Positions 57,318 through 64,000 of a stretch of 64,000 nucleotides of DNA are shown here, one piece after another. Where the stretch lies: positions 248,001-312,000 of the forward strand of contig JASBVF010000003.1 in assembly GCA_030147525.1 (NCBI GenBank). The letters are read 5' to 3'. Numbering within the stretch: position 1 is the first letter of the stretch; the number at the start of each line of letters is the position of its first letter. The position numbers and the translations under genes are program-made. Below the pieces are notes generated by a model. That model had not been told where the DNA came from. It was given only the letters and a program-made list of their open reading frames with translations, and did no database searches. Source of the stretch: Bacteroidota bacterium (lineage in GTDB: Bacteria > Bacteroidota > Bacteroidia > Chitinophagales > Saprospiraceae).

Positions 57318-58190
57318 TTAAATTTCAACGTAAATAAATCTCCAAACGCCCGGACCAAAGTTGACCTGAATTTCAAACTCACGCTTGCCATCCACCATTT
57401 CCCAACGGCGGATATCGTAAGTTACAGAAGTCTGAGGGTCGGTTACTTCAGCGCCATTGGCAGCTTTAGGGATGCCGAGGAATGCACCCAGCCCGACTAC
57501 TTTCAGTTTATTAGGGCTTCCTTCGATTAACTCAAAGTTATGTGTGCCATCTCCCCATGGGGCTTTGTCAGGCCCTAAGGCTGTCACATCCGCACATTCA
57601 AAGTCAAAGCCCATGTAAGGCTCGCCAAATACGTCGCCTTTTGTATCATAGATCATTTGACCGTCTTTGGTAAATGTCCACTCATCATTAAAAGCACAAG
57701 GCCGGCCTGCGATGTCCGCCTCCGGAATAGCCCACCAGGTGGTACCTGAGCCGTCGCCGGGACCTACCCATAGGCTACCGGGTACAGGCTTTATCTTCCA
57801 GGTGCGTTCATTACAATCAGTGAAAAACTTGTAAAGCTGGTCGCTTTCACAATCGAAAGGAGCATCTTCAGTAACGTTCAGCTGCTTTTCGGTGGAAGCC
57901 GAGCCACCCTCACCGAATACCGTCAGCGAAATGGTGTAATTGCCTTTCAAAGGATAATATGCTTCAACTTCTTTACCTGTGGCCGTTTCACCAGTGCCAA
58001 AATCCCAAAAATACTGGAAAACGTCAGGCGTAGTGTTGGTCAATATGTAACGATTGGGCGTCGAAGAAGGAGTAATAGTAAAATCGACATTTGCCGGCGG
58101 TCCTCCAATGTCGATTTTATCATCGAGCTGCGGGTCGCAGGCCAAAAAAAGCGTTGAAAACAACGTCAGGATGATTAATATCTTTTTCAT
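57318..58190 (-). CDS. PKD-domain surface glycan-binding lipoprotein (PUL 2)
   Basis: A 290-residue lipoprotein (lipobox LAC, Cys18) directly after susD, the usual place of a surface glycan-binding protein. A PKD domain covers about 33-110 (FQYFWDFGTGETATGKEVEA). The C-terminal domain (about 120-290) is rich in aromatic residues, for example SGTTWWAIPEADI and RTWKIKPVPGSLW, suited to sugar stacking. PKD proteins of this layout are common in laminarin loci of marine Bacteroidota. No catalytic motif is seen. Confidence 0.85.
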   Translation of the reverse strand: MKKILIILTLFSTLFLACDPQLDDKIDIGGPPANVDFTITPSSTPNRYILTNTTPDVFQYFWDFGTGETATGKEVEAYYPLKGNYTISLTVFGEGGSASTEKQLNVTEDAPFDCESDQLYKFFTDCNERTWKIKPVPGSLWVGPGDGSGTTWWAIPEADIAGRPCAFNDEWTFTKDGQMIYDTKGDVFGEPYMGFDFECADVTALGPDKAPWGDGTHNFELIEGSPNKLKVVGLGAFLGIPKAANGAEVTDPQTSVTYDIRRWEMVDGKREFEIQVNFGPGVWRFIYVEI

Positions 58191-58340
58191 TTTATTTCAG
58201 TTAAGTAAAATCTTGATGATCGTGCGGAATCCGGGCATAGCGCCCTTCAATCAGCAGTTTGTGTTAAAAAACTATCAAATCATTGATCCGATGCAATTGG
58301 TGTAGAATGAAATGAGAGCGTGTTTTTGCATTTTTCGATA

Positions 58341-59873
58341 TCAATAGTTAGGGTTTTGGACAAGGGCACCTTGCGACAAGTCAATTTCCTGTTGAGGAAT
58401 CGGCAGGTATTCATGCTTGCCTGCCTGGTAACCATCCAAAACTTCACTTGCACCGCCAGTGCGCACGAGATCCCAAAAGCGATGACCTTCCGTTGCAAGC
58501 TCCAAACGACGCTCCCGGTAGATCGCATTCAGCAAGGTCTGTCCGGAAACGTTACCGACGTAAGGCTGAAGACCAACCCTGGTACGCACCTGGTTAACAT
58601 ACTGACGTGCTTTGGCCTGGTCGCCGTTTCCTCTGACAAGCGCCTCTGCTGCCATCAGCAGTACATCAGCGTATCGGATTTCACGGATATTTTCAGCCCA
58701 TTCAAGCGCAATTACACCGTCAGTTGCCTGATTACTGGCTAAAGGAGCATATTTTTTAATAAAATAATCTGTGTTCTGGAAGCCTGCTGTGTAGGAAGCA
58801 CCGGCTTGCTTCAGCGCATTTCCATCGACGATGGTGTGTTTGAAACGAGGATCGTTTTTCATAAAATCAACCAGATCGTTCGTCACCGGGCAAAAGCTCC
58901 AGCCTGAAGCATACACCGGGCCGGAATAATCCCGCATTCCGAAAAACTGAACGTTGTAGTTTCCTTCCGTCGCATTGCTCACCGGACCGGAAGCGAAACA
59001 GCACCCCCAGTCGCCCGGGCGGTTGTCGGCAAACTGAATTTCAAAAACAGACTCAGGTCCCCACTCATTCTCACGCTTAAAAATGTCGCCGTATTCGGGC
59101 ATCAGGAAGTAATTGCCGGAATTGATGACATCTTCAAGATGACCAGCAGCCTCCAGCATTCTGCCTTCGTTGTTTTGAAAAAGGATGACTTTGCCAAGCA
59201 TGGCAGAAACTACCCCTTGCGTCAACCGTCCAAGTTCGTTAGGCGGTACGGTTTCAGGAAGTTCAGACGTGTTTTTTGCATCCGTCAAATCTTTTTCGAT
59301 CTGTGCGTACACTGCCTGCGGCGTGGCTTGTTTTACAGAAAAAATTTCATCGCCGCTGACAGGCTTTGTGAACAACGGCACATTGCCAAATAAACGGACA
59401 AGATCAAAGTAAAACCATGCACGGAGCGTTTTTGCTTCAGCAATTGTCCGGGCTTTAAAAACAGGATCTATGTCTTCGATCTCTTCAATTTTTTGCAATA
59501 CAAGATTGGCCCGGTACACGCCTGCGTAATATTTTTTCCACAATCCCAATTGTGGTCCGAGCAGCGGATTCAACGTGAAGCCGTCCCATGCCACCCAGTT
59601 TGGCTGGTCGGAAGCATCGCTACCACCTGCAAAACAATCATCGGAAGCAGCATTGAGTAGACCGAGCAACATCGTCCACCCTTCTGTACCCTGCCAGCCA
59701 AGCACATCGTACGTAGCGACAAGCCCCTGAAAAATTTCTTCCTGGGTTTGATAAAAATTAGTCTCCAACTGGGTACCTCTTGGCTTCAGCTCAAGGAAGT
59801 CCTTACCACAGGAAGTGGCCATTCCGAGTGCCAGCAAGAGGAATACATATTTTGATAAAATTTGCTTTTTCAT
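58341..59873 (-). CDS. SusD/RagB-type surface glycan-binding lipoprotein (PUL 2)
   Basis: Partner of the SusC just upstream (83-bp gap). Lipobox ATSC gives Cys22, followed by GKDFLELKPRGTQ. SusD features include EAKTLRAWFYFDLVRLFGN, EIRYADVLLMAAEALVRGNG and YRERRLELATEGHRFWDLVR near the C-terminus. The 510 residues are normal length. An unusual Cys pair (WGCCFASGP) lies in the middle. Confidence 0.96.
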   Translation of the reverse strand: MKKQILSKYVFLLLALGMATSCGKDFLELKPRGTQLETNFYQTQEEIFQGLVATYDVLGWQGTEGWTMLLGLLNAASDDCFAGGSDASDQPNWVAWDGFTLNPLLGPQLGLWKKYYAGVYRANLVLQKIEEIEDIDPVFKARTIAEAKTLRAWFYFDLVRLFGNVPLFTKPVSGDEIFSVKQATPQAVYAQIEKDLTDAKNTSELPETVPPNELGRLTQGVVSAMLGKVILFQNNEGRMLEAAGHLEDVINSGNYFLMPEYGDIFKRENEWGPESVFEIQFADNRPGDWGCCFASGPVSNATEGNYNVQFFGMRDYSGPVYASGWSFCPVTNDLVDFMKNDPRFKHTIVDGNALKQAGASYTAGFQNTDYFIKKYAPLASNQATDGVIALEWAENIREIRYADVLLMAAEALVRGNGDQAKARQYVNQVRTRVGLQPYVGNVSGQTLLNAIYRERRLELATEGHRFWDLVRTGGASEVLDGYQAGKHEYLPIPQQEIDLSQGALVQNPNY

Positions 59874-59955
59874 GATAATCTTTTTTTTGAGAGACGGGAT
59901 TTGCAGTCTAAAAATTTAGCGAAAGCCAAAAACTACGATTCCCCTCGTGTTAAAA

Positions 59956-62900
59956 TCACTTTCCAAAAGTTACATTCAAACCTGCCAGGTAGAACCTTGG
60001 CTGTGGATAAATTCCTTTGTCAACTCCTGCGCCTGCACCAATCTCAGGGTCGAAGCCTTTGTATTGAGTGATAGTGAACAGATTGTTGGCGGAAACATAA
60101 ACCCGTGCTCTTCTCATCCCGGCACGCTGTGCGACGGATGATGGCAGGTTATAACCAATCTGAAGTGTTTTAATCCTGAAAAATGCACCGTTCTGCAGCC
60201 AGAAATCACTGCTACGGGTCAGGTTTTGGTTGCTGGTGCCGGGGTCACCGTCGTTCAGCGTCAGCCGTGGAAAGTAAGTAGAAGTTCCTTCGCCTGTCCA
60301 GCGGCCCAGTGCATCGCCTGTAAAGTTTGCTTTAGGCAAATCAAAGCGGCGGGTAGCGTTGTAAATTTCATTACCCCAGACGCCCTGACCGAACATCACA
60401 ATGTCGAACCCTTTGTAATTTACGCTCATATTGAAGCCGTATGTCCAGTTAGGCGTTGGATCGCCAATAATCGTACGGTCGTCTTCATTCAGCACACCAT
60501 CCCCGTTGACGTCCACGAAGCGGATATCTCCCGGCTGTGCATTGGGCTGTAGCAACTGTCCATCTGCATTGGTGTGAGCAGCTACGTCTGAGTCGTTTTG
60601 GAAAAGGCCATTGGTTTTGTAACCATAAAAAGACTCGTAAGCGAAACCTTCCACCGTACGTGTCAGTTCGATGCCCTGTGGCCCGAAGCGCTGCAGGCCG
60701 GGAAGGAAGGTTTTGTCTTCCCCGAGGTTGAGGATCTTGTTTTCAACGTAGGAAATATTACCGGCAAAGCTGAAGTTAACATCCCCGATTTTGTTGTCGT
60801 AACCAAGTTCCAGTTCGTAGCCTTTGTTTTCCAGCTTGGCGATGTTGCCAATCGGGCCGACGTTACCGACATAACCAGGCACTTCGATCTGCAGCAGCAT
60901 GCCATCTGTGGTTTTGTTGAAATAATCCAGCGTAACACTAAACTGCTTAAAGACTTTTGCATCGAATCCGATATTGATCTCAGTAGTTTCTTCCCACCTC
61001 AAATCAGGGTTAGCGATAGCGTTCGGGCTGACTCCATTCACGAGGTCGTTGCTGGTGCCAAATGTATAGCTGCGCCCGCCGCCTACCGTTGAAACGTAGC
61101 GGAAATCACCGATCCGGTCGTTGCCATTTACGCCGTAAGAACCTCTGAATTTCAGGAAGTTAATCACAGGATTTCTACGGAGGAATTGCTCCTCGGTAAG
61201 CACCCAACCCACCGATACGGATGGGAAGTATCCATACTTGTTATTGGTACCAAAACGGCTGGAGCCGTCTGCTCTCATGAGCGCCGTGAACAGGTATTTT
61301 GATTTGTAATTGTAGTTGACACGGCCAAAGTAGCTGGTCAGTGCATTTTCATATTCGTAGCCGTAAAAAACCTGGCTTGCCGGGTCGGTTGGGAAGCTCA
61401 AAGAAGCGTCTTCCGGGTCGGTGACAGGAATGTTGTTGATGTTACCACCCTGCCATTTTCCGGCTGAGTGTTTGGCGGTAGTACCTGCCAGCAAAGTAAG
61501 TTTGTGATCGCCCAGCTGACGGTCGTAGGTCAAAGTATTTTCCCAGTTCCAGAGCAAGCCACGGGCCGAGTTTCTGCTATAGCTGTTTTGATCCGCCCGG
61601 TTTGCAGCGTTCAGGTAGTGAACAGGAGTAAAGCCTTCCCCACCCCAGAATGCAAGGTCAGTTCCCATGTTGGACCGAAAACGCAGGCCATCGATAATTT
61701 CCCACTCGCCGAATACGGTTCCGACAAATTTATCTGCCCATCCTTCACCCCATGCTACTTCCAAGGCTGCAACCGGATTCAGAATTTCAGAAGTGATCAG
61801 GTCGGAAATCCCGTAAATCATACCGTTTTTGTCACGTACCAGCATATCGAAGTTGTTTGCGTAGCGTGGTTGTGAAAGAACGGTCGGGTCTGTTTCGAAA
61901 AGTGGCGTGATCGGATCAAGATTAATGGCACGGCCCAGTGGAGAGCCAAACTCTGTGTTTTCAGCAACACCACGGCTCAGATTACGGGTATAGCTTACAG
62001 TATTTCCGAATTTAATCCGATCTGTTACGTTGTGATTAGAATTGAGGCGGACCGAAAAGCGCTGGTAGCGACTATCTTCTTTCGAACCGACAATACCGTG
62101 CTGGTCGAAATAACCAAAGGAGGCGTAGTAGTTACTGCGCTCATTACCAGCGGTGAGGCTCAATTCGTGATTCTGGATCGGGGCATCGTAGTTGAAAACA
62201 GCATCCTGCCAGTCGGTACCTTCACCTAAAGATGCGGGGTCTTCGAACAGAATACTTTGCCCGGCAGCCGCAGATGCTTCGTTCATCAAAACTGCGTATT
62301 CACGGGCATTTAATAAATTCAGTTTACGCCAGGGGTTTTGCGTACCGTAGTAGGTTGCGTAGTTCACTTCCATGGTACCGGCCTTGCCTGTTTTGGTTGT
62401 AACAAGTACTACACCATTAGCAGCACGGGCTCCGTAGATCGCCGCTGAAGCTGCGTCTTTTAACACTTCGATAGATTCGATATCATTTTGGTTCAGGTAG
62501 TCAATACCGCCTTCAATTGGCACACCGTCCACGATGTACAGCGGATTTGAATCACCAATTGTAGTTGTACCCCTGATACGTACTGTAGCGCCGGCGCCAG
62601 GCTGACCACTACTTGAAGTTACCCTCACACCTGAGGTACGGCCTTGCAGAGATTGTTCCAGTCGAACGACCGGCATGTCTTCAAGGTCTGCTGCTTTAAC
62701 TTTTGAGATGGAGCCGGTTACCACACTTTTTTTCTGGACGCCGTATCCGACTACAATGATCTCATCCAAAAGTGTGGAGCCACTTTCCAGTTTGATGTTT
62801 ATTTCAGTGCGTCCGTCAACTGATATTTCCCGGTCCTGGTATCCGGTGTATGTTATCACCAATACCGCATCAGGGGTTTCGTAGGTTAATTCGTAGGAGC

Positions 62901-63069
62901 CATCAATGTCGGTAATCGTGCCAGTGTTGGCACCTTTAATGGCAATAGTAGCGCCGATCAAAGGATCGCCGTTGGAGGCATCTGTTACAATACCTCGGAC
63001 CGTGTTTTGTGCCTGAATGGACGTGAAGGCAGCCAAAACAAGCATAAAAATGTTAAGTAAAGATTTCAT
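59956..63069 (-). CDS. SusC/RagA-type TonB-dependent outer-membrane glycan transporter (PUL 2)
   Basis: A 1037-residue importer with signal peptide (about 1-20), carboxypeptidase-regulatory-like domain (VRGIVTDASNGDPLIGATI), TonB-box-like DEIIVVGYGVQKKS, plug region (AAIYGARAANGVVLVTT) and barrel ending in FYLAGLNVTFGK, a terminal-Lys variant of the usual aromatic end. First complete gene of PUL 2. The 154-bp gap upstream carries two hairpins, so it is probably separated from the preceding secreted-protein transcript and has its own promoter. Confidence 0.96.
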   Translation of the reverse strand: MKSLLNIFMLVLAAFTSIQAQNTVRGIVTDASNGDPLIGATIAIKGANTGTITDIDGSYELTYETPDAVLVITYTGYQDREISVDGRTEINIKLESGSTLLDEIIVVGYGVQKKSVVTGSISKVKAADLEDMPVVRLEQSLQGRTSGVRVTSSSGQPGAGATVRIRGTTTIGDSNPLYIVDGVPIEGGIDYLNQNDIESIEVLKDAASAAIYGARAANGVVLVTTKTGKAGTMEVNYATYYGTQNPWRKLNLLNAREYAVLMNEASAAAGQSILFEDPASLGEGTDWQDAVFNYDAPIQNHELSLTAGNERSNYYASFGYFDQHGIVGSKEDSRYQRFSVRLNSNHNVTDRIKFGNTVSYTRNLSRGVAENTEFGSPLGRAINLDPITPLFETDPTVLSQPRYANNFDMLVRDKNGMIYGISDLITSEILNPVAALEVAWGEGWADKFVGTVFGEWEIIDGLRFRSNMGTDLAFWGGEGFTPVHYLNAANRADQNSYSRNSARGLLWNWENTLTYDRQLGDHKLTLLAGTTAKHSAGKWQGGNINNIPVTDPEDASLSFPTDPASQVFYGYEYENALTSYFGRVNYNYKSKYLFTALMRADGSSRFGTNNKYGYFPSVSVGWVLTEEQFLRRNPVINFLKFRGSYGVNGNDRIGDFRYVSTVGGGRSYTFGTSNDLVNGVSPNAIANPDLRWEETTEINIGFDAKVFKQFSVTLDYFNKTTDGMLLQIEVPGYVGNVGPIGNIAKLENKGYELELGYDNKIGDVNFSFAGNISYVENKILNLGEDKTFLPGLQRFGPQGIELTRTVEGFAYESFYGYKTNGLFQNDSDVAAHTNADGQLLQPNAQPGDIRFVDVNGDGVLNEDDRTIIGDPTPNWTYGFNMSVNYKGFDIVMFGQGVWGNEIYNATRRFDLPKANFTGDALGRWTGEGTSTYFPRLTLNDGDPGTSNQNLTRSSDFWLQNGAFFRIKTLQIGYNLPSSVAQRAGMRRARVYVSANNLFTITQYKGFDPEIGAGAGVDKGIYPQPRFYLAGLNVTFGK

Positions 63070-63093
63070 GATATTGACTTAAAGGAGAGAGGA

Positions 63094-63119
63094 GCAACAC
63101 GGGAAGATTCCCGTGTTGC
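63094..63119. terminator. Perfect 12-bp hairpin in the susC leader (PUL 2)
   Basis: GCAACACGGGAA (63094-63105) and its exact complement (63108-63119) around GA, 25 nt upstream of the susC start. With no U-tract, it may act in the leader rather than as a terminator. Confidence 0.6.
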
Positions 63120-63159
63120 CAATTGTTATGAATGAAACTTATTCGACTGCTTGTGTTAG

Positions 63160-63197
63160 TTGTGGCTCATCTTCATATAACAAAAAGACGAGCCGCA
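63160..63197. terminator. Hairpin downstream of the secreted-protein gene
   Basis: TTGTGGCTCATCTT (63160-63173) and AAGACGAGCCGCAA (63185-63198 region) pair at 12 of 14 positions. On the minus strand it begins ~26 nt after the stop codon of the type IX-secreted protein and contains a TTTTTG run in its loop. Confidence 0.6.
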
Positions 63198-63223
63198 ACC
63201 AATACTGTTTTCGATGAAGAAAA

Positions 63224-64000
63224 TTATTGTTTCACAATTTTCTTGGTCGCCATACGATTACCGGCTTGCAGGTAAACGAGGTACATACCTGTTCCCAACT
63301 CGCTCAGGTTCAGGCGTTGCTCTGTTACGTCAGCTCCCAGTGTAAGTTCTTTTACCAGAGTTCCGGTAGTGTTGTAAAGGCGCAGCATTTTGTTTTCACG
63401 AAGGTCCTTGTTGAAATAAACCATGGTGAAATCGCTGGCCATCGTCGGAGAAATGGAGAAAAGGGAAGCATCGAATACCGGATTGTTTACGCCTGTAGTC
63501 AAACAGGAAGTACAGGTATTCCACTCGAAACAAACAGTCGCATCGCCACTCACTTCAAGTACCCGATTAACAAACTGGCCGGATGGATCGGTAACGGTAC
63601 ATGGTGCACCATCCATGAATTGCTCATCGACAGACCAGTTGTCCAGCTGGAATTTGTATTCGTAAGTATTAGGCTGCAGATTGATCGTTGTTTCCCAGAC
63701 ACCATCACCGTCAGCATCGGTAAGCGGATTGGCATCACCAGCCCAGCCGTTGAAGCTACCTGAAACATAGACAGTTGTAAATGTACCTGTGTAACCGCTC
63801 ATGTCGACCTGGAAGGTAACATCGCCTGACATGTTGCCACCGCATTCAGTGTCTGTGGTGCAAATTTCAAAACAGGTAGCAATGGTTGTATCCTGCATAA
63901 CCGGCGGGAAGGAGCGGTCGTTGAAGTTGTCAGGGTCAGCACAATCCTGGCCGGCAATATTTTCCTTGCAGGAATAATCCGGGCAAGCACCATTTGTGAA
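63224..64000 (-). CDS. Type IX-secreted protein with starch/glycogen-binding-like E-set domain (N-terminus beyond the right edge)
   Basis: The frame is open to the edge; 258 residues are visible. A Cys-rich stretch (GACPDYSCKENIAGQDC) is followed by an immunoglobulin-like domain with VYVSGSFNGWAG and DGDGVWETTINLQPNTYEYK, the pattern of AMPK/CBM48-type glycan-binding domains. The end is a type IX secretion sorting domain (LFSISPTMASDF ... GTGMYLVYLQAGNRMATKK). An enzyme domain, perhaps GH16, may lie outside the window. It reads toward susC and is probably part of PUL 2. Confidence 0.82.
   Translation of the reverse strand, partial: FTNGACPDYSCKENIAGQDCADPDNFNDRSFPPVMQDTTIATCFEICTTDTECGGNMSGDVTFQVDMSGYTGTFTTVYVSGSFNGWAGDANPLTDADGDGVWETTINLQPNTYEYKFQLDNWSVDEQFMDGAPCTVTDPSGQFVNRVLEVSGDATVCFEWNTCTSCLTTGVNNPVFDASLFSISPTMASDFTMVYFNKDLRENKMLRLYNTTGTLVKELTLGADVTEQRLNLSELGTGMYLVYLQAGNRMATKKIVKQ

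Overview
The window is a chromosomal segment of a Bacteroidota bacterium, most likely a gliding, polysaccharide-degrading Saprospiraceae-like lineage (the rank below phylum is inference). Support for the phylum comes from two SusC/SusD pairs, a hybrid two-component regulator, gliding genes gldA-gldF-gldG, two proteins with type IX secretion C-terminal sorting domains, many short lipoprotein signals, and repeated -7 boxes of the form TAnnTTTG with no clear Shine-Dalgarno sites.

Layout. 1-2872: truncated copper P-type ATPase, a lipoprotein of unknown function and cysQ. 2990-7269: Leloir galactose genes galE, galT, galK and a Nudix-type regulator next to galK. 7326-34143: a large polysaccharide utilization locus (PUL 1). 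It holds two GH2 beta-galactosidase-type enzymes, four sulfatases on the minus strand, a hybrid two-component sensor/AraC regulator, and on the plus strand susC, susD, a GH128-type hydrolase, a secreted carbohydrate-binding-type protein, a fifth sulfatase and a beta-helix protein. With the galactose genes beside it, the likely target is a sulfated, galactose-rich glycan; the GH128 enzyme does not fit that simply.

34207-52310 is mostly housekeeping: a Kef-type antiporter with its KefF-like oxidoreductase, a scar made of an AraC fragment plus a tRNA remnant beside tRNA-Pro, tRNA-Ser, dnaA, a small membrane protein, an IscA-type Fe-S carrier, a 1249-residue SF1-type helicase with a Vsr-like C-terminus (a possible solitary defence gene), a di-haem cytochrome c peroxidase, a YwqK/MORN-type lipoprotein, gldAFG and a thiolase.

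52990-64000 is PUL 2, read on the minus strand: a truncated type IX-secreted protein, susC, susD, a PKD lipoprotein, a GH16 laminarinase-type enzyme with Calx-beta domain, a sugar:H+ symporter and a clan GH-A hydrolase. This is the usual make-up of a laminarin (beta-1,3-glucan) locus.

The non-coding DNA is unusual. Several gaps hold long imperfect hairpins built from short iterated words, one holds a 241-bp triple-nested palindrome, one a ~200-bp imperfect palindrome overlapping a stop codon, and many PUL gene junctions carry near-perfect hairpins without a U-tract. No rRNA, CRISPR array, insertion sequence or prophage was seen.
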